Under the pieces are notes generated by a model that did not search any database, had not been told where the DNA came from, and saw nothing but the letters and a program-made list of their open reading frames with translations. Positions 1 through 12,036 of a stretch of DNA of 64,000 nt are shown piece by piece; the stretch's first letter is position 1; each line of letters opens with the position of its first letter. Source of the stretch: Ctenosaura bakeri (taxonomy: Eukaryota; Chordata; Lepidosauria; Squamata; Iguanidae). Made by a program: the position numbers and the translations under genes. Location of the stretch: assembly GCA_948474755.1 (NCBI GenBank), contig CAOLHI010001841.1, positions 62,001 to 126,000 of the forward strand, in the 5' to 3' direction.

Positions 1-365
1 CCTCTGCTTTAAAACCTCAGAAGCAGGAGACTCCACCACACTCCAAGGCAGCATATTCCACTACCAGACAGCTCTGACCATCAGGAAGTTCTTCCTGAAG
101 TTCAAGTGGAATCTTCTTTCCTGCAGCTTGAATCCATTGCTCCCTGTCCTAGTCTCTGGAGCAGCAGAGAACAAACCCGTTCCCTCCTCCACATGACATC
201 CCTTCAAATATTTAAACATGGCTATCATGTCCCCTCTTAACCTTCTCTTCTGTAAAGTAAACATGCCCAGCTCCCTAAGCCGTTCTTCACAGGGCATGGC
301 TTCCAGACCCTTCACCATTTTGGTCACCCTCTTATGGACACGTTCCAGCTTCTCAATCCCATGGC
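1..365 (-). mobile_element. CR1-type LINE 3' ORF2 fragment, cut by the window edge
   Basis: Read on the minus strand, this stretch translates as the C-terminal end of a CR1 ORF2 protein: a LERV-KR-TKM segment, then MPCEERLRELGMF, KRRLRGDMIAMFKYLKG and NGFKLQERRFH. This region lies downstream of the reverse transcriptase core. The 3' tail continues off the left edge. It is a dead fragment and not a host gene. CR1 assignment rests on these family motifs. Confidence 0.85.
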
Positions 366-432
366 CAAGACCCTGCGTCACAGACTCTGGTTTGGAACTT
401 CACAGTGAAAGAGAGTACATTGCTGACATGGT

Positions 433-1095
433 CATAGAATCATAGAGCTGGAAGAGACCACAGGGGCCATACAGTCCAACCCCCTCCCATGAAAGCACTC
501 CCAACAGATGGCCATCCGGCCTCTGTTTAAAAACCTCCAAAGAAGGAGACTCCGCCACACTTTGAGGCAGCATATTCCACTGCCAAACAGCTCTGAATGT
601 CAGGAACTTCTTCCTGAGGTTCTGGTGGAATCTCTTTCCCTGCAGCTTGAATCCATTGCTCCTTGTCTTGGTCTCTGGAGCAGTGGAAAACAAGCCAATT
701 CCCTACTTGACATGACATCCCTTCAAATATTTAAACATGGCTATCATGTCTCTTCTTAACCTTCTCTTCTGCAGACTTAACATACCCAGCTTCCTAAGCC
801 ACTCCTCATAGGCCATGACTTCCAGACCCTTCACCATTTTGGTCACCCTCGTCTGGACTTTTATTAGCTAGTCAATATCCTTCTTGCAATGAGGTCTCCA
901 GAACTGGACAGAGTATTCCAGATGAGGTCTGACCAAAGCAGAATAGAGTGCACTATTACTTTCCTTGATCTGGACACCATACTCCTATTGATGCAACCAA
1001 AGATAGCATTGGCTTTCTTGTCTTCTGCATCACACAGCTGACTCATGTTCAGCTTGTGGTCTAAGACTCCTAGACCCCTTTCACATCTAGGCAAC
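433..1095 (-). mobile_element. CR1-type LINE, 5'-truncated, with its 3' end
   Basis: This is a second CR1 copy in the same orientation as the one at the left edge. Its 3' terminus lies near 433-480 and carries the typical end (ATAGAATCATAGAGCTGG, then GAAGAGACCACAGGGGCCAT). Going upstream on the minus strand it runs through the post-RT region to a LNMSQ-CDA segment near 1040. Frames are broken. It is separated from the edge copy by about 70 bases of other sequence. Confidence 0.85.
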
Positions 1096-3430
1096 CATGT
1101 TAGAGAATAGTGGCAATGCAAAATGGGGCACTACACAAGATGGTCCATTGCATGAGAGAGGCTCCCACTACATAATGAAGCCCCACGGAAGATGTCCCAT
1201 TGTGCAATTGGAGTTCCCACCACACAACAAGGCACCATGAAAGATGGGAACTTTTTCCTAATCTGGCCCATGGCACTCATGATTTTCCATTGCCCTCCCT
1301 TCTGGATTACCAGTTTCACATGGCTCTGCTGAGGGCTGTTACCCCTCTCTTCTTACACTGTCATTTCACAAAGCACTCTGTCCTTCAAAGTGTGACATGG
1401 TTGTGCACTGCAACCATTGCAAAATGGCCATGTTGTTTGTTCCACTTGTGCAATGGGGAATATTCCCTTCTGGTTTACGACATCATACATTTCCAAGAAG
1501 ATGCCAGTCCCAATCTATTTATAAATGATTCTTTATATTTAGATACCTTTATAAACCAAATTGTCTAGGCACCATGTATAAACAATTAAAATATGACAGT
1601 AATACAAGTACAATGCAGCAGCATCTCTTAGAAAATCCAACCCAAAATGAAAGCAGAAACATCAGAGCAACAAGGAAACAATGGAAGCTAAAACCAGCAG
1701 CAATGCCATAGCACAGTCTTAAAAGTCTTAGGAAAACTTAGAGTCCAGTACTGGAAGGGTAGCAGTATGGGTTTCAGCTGTATCCTTCTGGGGAGAGCAC
1801 CCCGTATTCATTGATCTGGATATTGCTAAGGAAATCTGACATAATGAGGAAAGCTGCCTATGTTTGATGGCCTAGAATTGGCTTGTGGGCTGCATGTTTT
1901 CAGTTTATTGGCTGGCCTATGATTTAGGTAGATACATGGTTGCTGGGGCATGCATTCATTTTGTCTCTCTTTGAAACAGAGGGGAGTAGCCACAAAGAAT
2001 ATTCCAAGTGCTTCTTAAATTCCTGTTTTCATTTTTTTTTAAAGTATGAGAAAAAGAGAAAAAAATATTGCATTTTACTTTTTTCATCTGAAACCCTTAA
2101 ACTGATCTTTGAATTTGAAGGAATTCAAATCCATAAAGAGGTGGAGGTGGGGTGGGTGTAGGGCCACCTTCTGGGAGAGGACTGCTTAGAAAAAAATGGC
2201 TTCATGCAACTTTAAAGCAGAATTTGTGGGGGGGGTTTTGGTATCTTGAACATCTACATAAGTCATTAAAAATAAAGACACCTCTCTCTCTCTTTTTCAC
2301 TTTCTCTCTCCTTCTTTCTCTTCCATTTTCTTTCATTCTGACAAAAGACCAAGTTGAAATATCCTGAACAACATAAATCAGAAAGTTTGGGATTTTTAAA
2401 AGTTCTGTTTACTGAGAATGTCATGGCGATACCCTAGATTCTTCAGAAAAGCTGGATGCTATTTAGCAAGTCACTTTATTTCTCCAACTCTAACTTGTCT
2501 CGATTCTCAGCCATAATGATAATTCTTTATGTGACTGTCAGCCCTCTGCATTGTGACAGCTTAAATTAATGTTTTGATTTTTTTTTTTCTCTCTCTCTCT
2601 CTCTCATTGCAAGAATACAACAAAGGAGACAACTTGCCAGGGATAGGACAGAAACTGTGAGAATGTAAAGCAGGTACTGCACAAGAAGAAAGCAAGAAGG
2701 AATAGTTTCCATTTTATTACCTTTTTAATAATTTTTTTGCCACATCTAATCCTTCAGACTTCAGCTCTTCTTTTTTTTAAAGGTGCCATTCAAGTGTTTG
2801 GTTGCATTACAAAAACATTAGGCTTCCTGGAGGGAAGGAGAGGCACAGTTGGGACTGTTTAGTCCAACTGGGTCAGGGAAGTTCAATACCAAACTAGGCT
2901 GATTTAGACTTTAGCATTACACAAGCAGCAGATTGAAAGCTTTGCGGGATTAGCTGGCTTTTACAATTGAATTATAACAGCTCTTGTTCACGGCTGAAAT
3001 TCTGTTTCACAATTAATGCATAATCATCTCGTCTGTTTTTATATGTAGAGTGTATCTCAAAAATTTAAGAGGATCAAGTAAGAAGGGTATGCAAAAGGTT
3101 TTTTTAAAAAATGAAGCAGCACTAAACATGAAAGGATGAATAGGAATCACCTTGTTTCATAACAGAGAAAAGGGGGTGACGCACTCACTCTCCGCTCTCA
3201 GCAAAATGTGAAGTGCAATCACAATCAAAATCTTGCATGTTAGCATTTTCATACAAATACTTGGAGGCCAATTGTTCCCCACCTCAAAAAAAATAAAAAT
3301 AAACTGAAACAAGGTATAGGCTTCATAGCCCACTGTTATGGACCTATAAGTAGGGCCCAATCCAGAGATACACGGAAAATTGTTAGTTATGACAGGAATA
3401 CAAGATTACTAGTCTCCATTCTCTAATGCA
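1096..3430. other. No gene; unassigned sequence with CT-rich tracts
   Basis: I see no coding or RNA gene. The sequence from 1110 to 1460 repeats short motifs such as GCAAAATGGGG and GTGCAATGGGG and may be an old repeat. Pyrimidine tracts lie at 2281-2325 and at 2572-2606 (T run followed by (CT)n). Reading frames here are short and look like chance. Confidence 0.5.
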
Positions 3431-3540
3431 GATCTGGCCCTCCACATGTTGTTGGACTCTGGTTTCCATGAGCCTTAGCCAGCCTGGCCAGTGATGGGGA
3501 ATGATGGGAACAGTAGCACATCTAAAGATGGGAAATCTTT
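3431..3540. repeat. Palindromic DNA-repeat fragment (GTTGGACT / AGCCTGGCCAGTGATGGGG type)
   Basis: The text runs from CCTCCACATGTTGTTGGACT to GATGGGAACAGTAGCACATC. It has the layout of a common sauropsid foldback repeat whose arms read GTTGGACTACAACTCCC and its complement. Related fragments are at 38310-38410, 44640-44740 and 60030-60120. Assignment is by resemblance only. Confidence 0.4.
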
Positions 3541-3945
3541 CAGTTTTGCTTTGACATACATTTGAATGTTTAAACTTTCAAGTTCTTCTTATCCCAAATA
3601 TGAATAAATGTGAATTCTTGAAATTTTTAATAAAAACCAAAAATAATTCTCACACTTGGCCACTTTTATTTATTTACTACATCTTCCTTTTGAACTAGAA
3701 TTTAATTACTTTTAGAATTCTAGCCTTTAAAAAGTAACTTTTCCAAGCTCTTTCTATCTGTAAGCTCATTACCAGGTGGAGGTCCATGGGTTTCGTACCC
3801 TTGCTCTAATTATTAATGAATGGAATCCGTTGTCATTTGTTCCAAAAAGGGTGTTCAATCAGCAAATCCATGGAACATTGTTCCCCTTCCCCTGACTGCT
3901 GAATGGAGACTCCAGAGTCAAAGGCAATATACCTGTGAATACCAG

Positions 3946-4591
3946 GGCCATTTCCGCAGTAGACTGTTACAGTGCTATTATACCATTTTCAACATCCTAT
4001 GGAATCCGGCCAGCCCCTCTCTAAACTGCAAAGCCCAGGATTCCATAGGATGTTGAAAGTGGTATAATTGCACTGTGAGAGAAGGAAAGGCAACCTCCAT
4101 TACAAACTGGGAGGAAGTCACATACACACAGGAGCCCTAGCCCCTCCCGTCTACTCTCACATGACTACCTCACCTGTAGCACCTCCCTCTCTCTGGACAT
4201 TGCCTTATTTGGAAAGTAGTCTTTGATTGGAGGATATCTCCCAGAATCTCACATCACCTGTCCTCCTGGACATCTCCTTATATGGGTGGAAGTTTCTAGA
4301 CTTTACCTAATATCGGACAGGTAGCCTGTAATTGGTAGAAAAATGCTGCAGTGGGTGTGTATGTTGTTTACCTGGATAAAAAGGCCTTGCCAAGCCCCCA
4401 CCCTTTGTTCCAAACCTCATTGGCACCCGGCTGGAGCTGTTTTGTATACTTTTATACTGAATAAATCTGGCCTCTGGCCTAGCCTTTGAACCAAGAAACA
4501 TCTTGATCATTTGCCTGTTTCTCAGAAGAAGCTGTCCTCCTTGAGGGCGTAGAAGGTGACAGCACTATAACAGTCTACTGCGGAAATGGCC
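3946..4591. mobile_element. Foldback MITE, family A copy 1, split by a solo LTR
   Basis: Terminal inverted repeats begin GGCCATTTCCGCAGTAGACT at 3946 and end with the complement at 4591. The flanking 3-bp duplication is CAG (3943-3945 and 4592-4594). Repeat R copy 2 near 16230 retains the single CAG, so the boundaries are well supported. Without the LTR the element is about 154 bp and nearly palindromic. TSD length and the GGCC termini suggest PIF/Harbinger-type non-autonomous DNA transposon. The superfamily is inferred. Confidence 0.85.
4074..4561 (+). mobile_element. Solo LTR, family 2 (488 bp)
   Basis: The element starts TGTGAGAGAAGG and ends AGAAGGTGACA. A perfect 4-bp target duplication GCAC flanks it (4070-4073 and 4562-4565). 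A TATA-like GGATAAAAAGG lies at about 4374 and an AATAAA signal at 4460-4465, in the order expected for U3-R-U5 on the plus strand. No internal region is attached. It is inserted in the right arm of the foldback MITE and so is younger than it. I cannot say whether its parent was an endogenous retrovirus or a Ty3-type element. Confidence 0.8.
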
Positions 4592-5269
4592 CAGATGTTA
4601 TAGACAATCCAAAATGAAGGGGGAAATGTTGTCTTTTTACCTTGGTTGTGGGCTTTGTTGGAAAACCATCATATAAAACAAGGTTCTGGGTCAAATACAG
4701 ATTTTATGTGGTAGGACTTTTCTGATGCTTCTACTTCAAAAGCAGTGATACAGTGGGTGAAGAGGTCACAGGGTTAAAGCACCAAAACTTTTGTTTAGCA
4801 GGTAACACTCTCATCTGCCATTCCCACTCCAGGTTTCCCTCTGAGCTTAGCTATAATCCTCACAATAATTGTAGGAGCAGAGGAATTGGTTTTTCTATCT
4901 ATTCCTGTTGATATCCCTGTTTGTGTTGTTTCTGATGCCAAGTTTTTTCAGGTGGCTTGGTTTCTAGCAGGCAGTTAAGACCCATTAGCTTTACAAAACA
5001 CACGCTTCTTGCGGAGCTGGAAAATGCTACAACAGTTTCCTTTTATGAATACCATTAATGCAGCTGTCTGCATTTTATCCTGAAGGGCATGGCTGTGTAG
5101 ACTTCCACGATGAGCACCTGCACTTCAAAATGTGCCATTTCACTGCTGCATGGGGTAAAACCAGGCATGAGAGAGCCATTCAAGGTTCTTGTCATTCTGA
5201 ATAGCTGAGAGATTTAGCTACAGTGTCTCCTCTCTCTCCTCTCTCTCTCTCATTCTCTTTCTCTTTTCC

Positions 5270-6260
5270 TTTCAGCTAATACTAGGATCTTCTGGATTTC
5301 CTCACAAGCTCGCTGCATGAATATGCCTAATAATATCGTGCGCTGATTGTTTATTGTTCCTTCTTATTGCCTTTCATCTCCTTTAACAACTGTATGAACA
5401 TACTGCCTGGAGCCTTGAATATGGATACTAATGGGACTTAATGAGTGTTTACAGAACAAAAGATTCCCCTTTACATAGTAGGATGTAAAAGTTCGCAGGG
5501 CAGGCTAACACATTGCCAGTCCGTCGCTGTCCCTACATGCTTCCAAATGAAGGCTCAGATTTTTCTATGCAGACAGAATTTCATTAGCTGAAGGGGGGGG
5601 GAATTAATAAAATCAGCTAAATAAAAGGCACTCACTATTCCTCCCTGACCTGATTACCCTCGCTCTTTTGATGGTTAGCCAGCATGGCCCTGAATTAAGT
5701 GATGGACTTGTACAGCAGGTTTTTTTTTTAAGGTTTTTCTTTTTTTAAAAAAAAAAAAAGTCTTTTTTTTTCCCCCTCATGAAAGCGAGACCAAAAAAGG
5801 GGTAAGCTCAACTGCCAATTATGTGTATTCCACAAAATTGTTCCTATCCCTTTTCATACAGCGTTGTGCAGGGAGGGGGGGTAATTATAATTGCAGCAAA
5901 TAAGGGAGCCGAACAAAAGAGGGAAATGAAAATGTTAGGCATTGGCAACGGATTGATCCATCTGAAAGACAGAAGCCAAGCAAATCTGACGAGATGGCAG
6001 TCAGCTGATTACCAGCTCCCAAATCATCAGGCAGGCTTAACCTGCACAGGACAGAGAGCTATAATTAAGAGCAGCAGGAAGGGGAGAAATATCAAATGAA
6101 AATGAATTTTAATTCCTGTCACGTTTTCCTCGATTAGCATTTTTTGATGTCTGCATTCACTTATCTGCCAATGTGACTTAAAGACTAGACTGCTGTAATG
6201 TGCTCGATGTGCGGCTGCTCTTGAATATGGTTCAGGAAGTTCAACTGTTACAAAAGTTAG
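5270..6260. promoter_or_regulatory. Candidate conserved non-coding (enhancer-like) block
   Basis: About 1 kb has no recognisable transposon and several homeodomain-type AT-rich cores (GTAATTATAATTGC near 5880, CTATAATTAAGA near 6060, TTTTAATTCC near 6108). The sequence looks non-repetitive and complex. The frames seen (92 and 96 residues) show no domain and overlap on opposite strands. Calling it regulatory is inference; no cross-species alignment was possible. Confidence 0.35.
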
Positions 6261-6330
6261 CATAGTCCAATTGGGAGAACTGGTCACTAACAGGACATCA
6301 TAGTTCTGGTTTTGCACTGGCTCTGCTTTC

Positions 6331-9070
6331 CTCTCTGGATTTGCTCTCTGGTGAAGGAGATTACATATAACGCTCTAAATGGCTTGAACCCAATATATTC
6401 ACCCATATGACATTGAAGACTGAGTGGGACTGTCCTCTTAAGCTGACCACATGTAAGTCAATCAGAACTGCAAATGTGTGCAAAGAGGCATTCTTGTTGA
6501 CCAATCCCAAGAGTTGCAATTTCTTTCCCCACAAAACCTTCCCCTTGATACATCAAAATTCCAATTTAGCCATTGTCCCATGCCCTGGCTACAAGTTCTT
6601 ACCACTCCTTCACTTATTCAACCTTCCCTAAAAGGTAAGATGTTTGGAGGAAGGCTTCATAAAGAATGTTCTGGAGGGTGAGCATAGCAGCTGTACAGTG
6701 TGTACAGGTCAAAGTATAGGTGAGGTGTATCTGATTCTATTTGGGTCTGCCTTATTTGAAAAAGGGTTTAATTGGAGCCCCATTCCTTGCACTGGAGTGT
6801 GCTTGGCATCAATGGAAATAGGCTTAAATTTTGGTTTGTATAGTACCAATGAAATATGCCACTGTGCTATATAGGTTAAAGGGATGGACTAAGATTTGGG
6901 CATTTGGTTAAGGAATACAGCTATGTTTGAGTGCCCTCTTGCACCCATTCCATTGGTGATCAAATCTCATAAGTAAGGGGTATTGGATAATTCATTATGC
7001 ATCGTTATAAAAAGCAGGTACAGCAGTGTATCCCTTGGTTATGGTAGCAAAAAGCCCCAATGAAAGTACACCACATCTTACACATTTGAACTGGGGATTA
7101 ATTTCCTGTTTGTTCCAATCTTACATGTGGTTTATCCCAGATCTCTCACTTGCTCACAGTATGTACATGTTTACATTTAAAAAAATTGTACACTTTTTTG
7201 TGCATATTCCCTCCAATGCATTCATCTGATACCCAGTTTCTACCTGATATGTGCTTTCTCTTTTTTCAGAGATGTTTCCTAATAGCTTGAGTCCTGTTGA
7301 AAGTCCCAACTAAAGAAGACCCATCAGATCAATTGTTGAATGGTGAGTCAAGAGTGAGAGAAATCCCAGTGATTATTGGGCCTGTTTTAATTTGGACTAC
7401 CAATAGGATTCAGGCCAGTGAATTTCAAAAGGATGTTGCTGCTGCTGCTGCTGCTGTTTTCTTTTTTTTTCTTTTTTTTTCTTTTTGCACACTTTCCTTA
7501 ATATACACTCCAAAATTCTGCAAAATATAATGTACATTTAAAAATCCAGATATGTACGGATTTCCAAGAAAAACTGAGTTTTGGTTCTTATCTTGTCCTG
7601 AAAGTGTGGGATTTCTTTTAAAATGCAAACCAAAGTTCTCAAGGCAGCCTACCTGAAGTATGCCTTCTTTCCATGTTGTGACAAGACCCTATTGGCTTTG
7701 GAAAAGTGGCTGCTTCATAGCTGTGGGACCAGTTGCAGAAGCAATAATTATAGCACAAAGGTATTACGGATCAGCCAGAACTCTAGCCCAATTTTTCTTT
7801 GTGTTTGCATCTATAAAGCATCTTTAACGTGAAAGCTATCATTTGATTCTGCTAGCCTACAAGAACCAGACAACAAAACACTCTGATTAATTGATGTCAA
7901 GATACTCATCTTCTATGCATTTTCCTCTGTGACGGTTGAAGTATTTAAGTACTAAATATGAAAACAGATATTAAATCTTCCCACATTTAATTTGCAGGAG
8001 AGAAACAACTAAATGTATCTGACTATAGATATTAGTCATATTTGCTGGGGAAAGAAAGTTCACCAATATTCTAACCATGTAGACAATATGGAAAGGAATT
8101 CTAATTCATGGGACCATTTAAAAACTGGGTCCTGCAGAGAAATTTATACCTTCAGCCAAAACTGCTTCTCATTAACAATGGAAGCTTCACTTTTATTGCT
8201 ATTCATCACAATGCAGGACTGCTTCACAGTGTGCATTAGTGACCTCGACACACCAGCTCATATATATTCCAATGGCTGTCCATAACCCCTTGAGCACTTG
8301 GAGAAAGAACAAAAGAGATGCCACAAAGAACAGTGTGTTGATCTTCAGGGACCTTGAGATTAAATTATTTCTAAAAACTTCCACACACAATGGAATGGAA
8401 TTCAAGCCAAATGTTATGGTTCTGCCAGGTTCAAATTCTCACCTCTGTAGGCAACCCATAAATCATAGCAGCCATTTTGAAAAGAACTCTGAATACAATA
8501 TGTCTGTTTAATAGGCAGTCAAAATTACAATTATTATGTATTTCTTGCTGTTTTGAAAGGGGAGGTCCCTCTCTGTGGAAGTATGATGGCATGAGGAAAG
8601 GAAAAACAGAAAAGGGAGCATTAGGGTGTTAAAACACAACAGATACAACTAATGAACTTAGTTGAAGTGCATGTTTCAAATTCCTTATTTTCCATGTGGA
8701 TTTTTCAAATGTGCACTTTTTCAGTTGTATAATTTTCAGTTTACAAACTGTACTGTGGGGTCTGAAAGTTTTAGATTTCCAATTATGAATTGTATTTGGG
8801 CCTGCATTCGGGTCCAGGAGGTACAACCAAGTAAGCATGCATTTAGAATGTGAACCCAATAAATTTGTCACCCAGATAGTTTTTGTCCCCTGAGATTTGA
8901 CATTCAGATGCCTAGATATAGGATGTTGGGTTGTAGGGGGCATACCACCAGAAAACTAGTGAGGAGTTCCATTTAGCTCCCGTTTTGAAAATGCATAGAG
9001 ACCTTTGTATTTATTCATTTTGTGTATATGTGCCTGTGTGTGTGTGCATGTATTTCTCTAACAGATCTGA
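6331..9070. other. No gene; unassigned sequence
   Basis: No gene or clear transposon recognised. A short (GCT)n tract lies at 7438-7456, followed by T-rich sequence to 7487. Frames of 63-104 residues on both strands have no family signature. A (TG)n-like stretch occurs near 9024-9050. Confidence 0.5.
7438..7456. repeat. (GCT)n microsatellite
   Basis: Six to seven GCT units, followed directly by a T-rich run interrupted by single C residues. It generates spurious poly-Ala frames on the plus strand and Lys-rich ones on the minus strand. Confidence 0.9.
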
Positions 9071-9074
9071 GACA

Positions 9075-11585
9075 GTTCACAACATGGATTAAAACAAAAT
9101 GCAGCTAAAGGCCAATTATGAAGAAGAAAAGACAAATCACCAAGGAAGAGTACAGATGGGCAGGCCAAACTTTCAGAAATAGTCAAAGGAAAGCTAAAGT
9201 TCAGAATGGACCGAGACTGGCTAGGCAATCAAGGAGAAACAAAAAAAAAGTGTTTTCAGATATTTTTGAGGCAAGAGAATGAAGAAGGAGACAGTGGGGC
9301 TGCTGTTCAATAAGGATGTCAAAATACTAATAGATCACAATAAAAAGGCAGAACTCCTCAGTACCTATTTTGCTTTATTTTTTCGCCAAAAGGAGAACTG
9401 TGTATTTCCATGCAGCAGCAGAGACCTTGATAAGGGATCTGGATTGAAAGTCAAGACTGACAGGGAGATGAGTTCTAAATGAGTTCAAATCTGCAAGACC
9501 AGACAAACTGCATCCCAAAGTACAGAAGAAACTCACTGATGCACTTTCTGAACAACTTGCCATCATTTTTTATAAATATTGGAGAACAAGTGAGGTGCCA
9601 AAAAATGGAGAAGGTGAAATATTGTCCCTCTCTTCACAAAAGGCAAAAAAGATCTAGGAAATTTCAAACCAGTCAGCCTGACCTCAATACCAGAAAAAAA
9701 CAAAATTAGAATGGATTATTCAGGACTATGTCTGCAAGTACCTTGATGACAATGCATTGATCAGGTTACTAGTTTAGTTTATTATCTGGATTTCAACAAA
9801 GCATTTGATAAGGTCCTCCATAATATTTTGATTAGTAAATTGATTAAATGTGAAAAAGATGGAGCTCTGTCAAACGGATCCATAATTAGCAGGAAAATGA
9901 TGCTTAAAGAGCTATCATCAAGGGCCCTGCTTCAAACTTGAAGGAGGTCTCACATGGAGTGCCTCAGGCTTCTATCCTAGGACTGTTACTCTTCAAAAAA
10001 TTTATCTATGACTTAGATAACGGGGTGAGGGGATCATTATCAAGTCTGCACATGACACAAAACTGGGAGCAGGGTGGCTAACACACTGGAAAATAAGAAG
10101 AGAATTCAAACTACCTAGATAATTGGGAAGAATTTAATAAAATGAAAATGCAAAATTCTATATTTAGGCCACAAAAAAACAAATGCACAGGTAGAGGTTG
10201 GATGATACATGGCTCATCAGTATTACTTGCAAAAAGGACCTTGGGATAATTGTCGATCATAAGTTGAACATGAGTCAATAGTCTAAGGCCATTTCCTCAC
10301 AAAGTTGGTACATTATAGCAGTGTCGAATTCTTACCCTCCGGTCTGCATGTTGTACTGTTGTAGCATCGTAGTTTTCCTTGTGGTTCTGCATGGTTTCAG
10401 CTCCTTGAACAGTTCACTGCAGTTCACTGTGATGAGAATCCACTGTATGTGAAAAACAGAAAAACTTTGATGTAAATCTCCCCAGTTCTGCTTCAGTTTT
10501 CGCCTACATGCAGAAGTGTAGCATTGATTCACAGAACAGAAATGACCCACTATGGGTGTTCCCAGGCTGTCTGTTCCATCATTTCCATCCCTATCTCTCT
10601 CCACTCATCAAAGGACAGACTGCCATCATTATTGTCTTCATGTGTTAAACAGACAGCAGGACTAGAGTGATTCTGGGAATGGACTGTATTTTTCCATGTA
10701 TCAACGAACATACATTCCTATGCACAAATGTAGCAATGCAATATATGTGTTAAAATGTGTGCATTTTTTTTAAAAAAAGACAAATCAGTGATAGTAAGGC
10801 AGGGTGAAGGAGGGGAATGGGAGTGGCCAGGGACTTGCTGTTGCGGATGCAGTAACCACTGTTCTCTGCAGTAGTACGATGTAAATGGAGGAGGGTGGTG
10901 CAGACAGCAGAGTTTCTGAATTTCTGAATTCAGCTTCCAAACTGGAATATAAAAACACCAGTCTTGACATGCAGTGAATCACTCCTCCTCTCTCGTGCAG
11001 AAATGGCCTAAGTCTGCAGCAAAGAAGATGAAAGCTATTTTAGCTTGCATTAATAGAAGCATAGTTTCCAAGTCAAGAGTCCCACTCTAATCTGCGCTGG
11101 TCTGGCCTCATCTGGAGTATGGTGTTCAGTTTTGGGTGCCTCATTTTAAGAAGGGTTCAGAGAAGTGCAATGAGGATAATAAGAGGTACGGAGTACAAAA
11201 TATACAAGGAACGGTTGAATAAGTGGACATGTTCAGCTTGGTGAAGAGATGGGTGAGGGGTAACATTATTGCATTATTTAAAAACCTCAAGGGCTGTCAT
11301 AAAGAGGAGGGGGCAGGCCTGGTCTCTGCTGCTGTAGATGGTAGGACCAGGGGTAATGGTTTGAAGTTACAGGAAAGTAGAGTTTGATTGGATATTAAAG
11401 CTGCTTGACAATAGAATCAATTGTCTGGAGAGGTGATGGGTCACCTTCTCTGGATGTTTTCAGAAATAGGCTGGATAGTTACCTGATGAGGAAGATTTAG
11501 TTAAGAGATATTGCACTGAGCAGGGGGTTGGACTTGATGGCCCATGAAGCCCCTTCCAACTATATGATTCTATTAATCTATGGCC
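9075..11585 (+). mobile_element. Old CR1-type LINE, RT region to 3' end, split by a MITE
   Basis: The remnant runs from the linker upstream of the reverse transcriptase through a decayed RT core (LDFNKAFDKVLH near 9787, VSHGVPQAS near 9945) to the 3' end ATGATTCTATTAATC at about 11580. Many stops and frameshifts break it. The MITE at 10287-11008 interrupts it between a MSQ-like segment and the following CSK/KMKAIL segment. Divergence is clearly greater than that of the copy at 40.3-42.7 kb. Confidence 0.85.
10287..11008. mobile_element. DNA transposon, non-autonomous, GGCC-ended (722 bp)
   Basis: It begins GGCCATTTCCTCACAAAG and ends TCTCGTGCAGAAATGGCC, with a perfect TAA duplication (10284-10286 and 11009-11011). 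It is inserted in a CR1 copy, and removing it rejoins the CR1 text. TAA is the usual target type of PIF/Harbinger elements. Its interior is longer than that of the foldback family A and is not an evident full palindrome. No transposase frame is visible. Confidence 0.8.
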
Positions 11586-12036
11586 ATTTCCACACGGAGT
11601 ATTTAAAACGGTGCAGTGCGTCCTCCACGGAGGACATCTGCACCTTGGAGCGAACTAGGTTCGGACTACTTACCATAGATCTGCACCTCGGTCCACTCCG
11701 GAACAACCCCAAGTGGTCCTCCAGCATGCTTTTGAAAGACTCGATTTTTCCGGTCTTTCAAAAGCATGGAGCACACCACTGCGAGCCTGTTCCCTTGTGC
11801 AGATTCACAGGCTTGCACCAACGCGAGCCTGAGATCTGCCAAGGGCGGCTTTAGGCTGGCGAGCTTCACCGGTTGGTCGAGACCCACAACCAATCGGAAG
11901 CTGCCATTTTGGACACCGGAGCAGTGTGGAACGACAACCATGCACTGCTTCTCCTCTCTCTGGACAGGACCGGACCGCCAGAAGATCCGGTAAGCAGCGG
12001 CTCAGGGCGATTCTCTCACCCTGTGCAGAAATGGCC
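11582..12036. mobile_element. DNA transposon, non-autonomous, GGCC-ended (455 bp)
   Basis: It starts GGCCATTTCCACACGGAG and ends CCTGTGCAGAAATGGCC. The flanks are TAT and TAA, a 3-bp duplication with one change. It sits directly after the CR1 3' end. The interior is GC- and CpG-rich and includes an inverted pair around 11729-11765 (CTTTTGAAAGAC and its complement). A splice-donor-like GGTAAGC lies at 11989-11995. The 75-108 residue frames inside are not recognisable proteins. Confidence 0.75.

Larger units (their letters stand above)
3650..5165 (+). repeat. Interspersed repeat family R, copy 1 (interrupted by a MITE)
   Basis: The parts at 3650-3945 and 4592-4800 align by eye with 15985-16445. 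Shared blocks include TCCAAGCTCTTTCTATC, GGAGGTCCATGGGTTTC, CCATGGAACATTGTTCC, ACAGATTTTATGTGGTAGGA and AAAGCACCA. The part from about 4800 to 5165 resembles 31860-32240 (CAGGTAACA..., GTTAAGACCCAT..., then a CTGCATTTCAAA-like stretch). Three copies mark this as a repeat. I do not recognise the family and see no reading frame in it. Confidence 0.6.
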
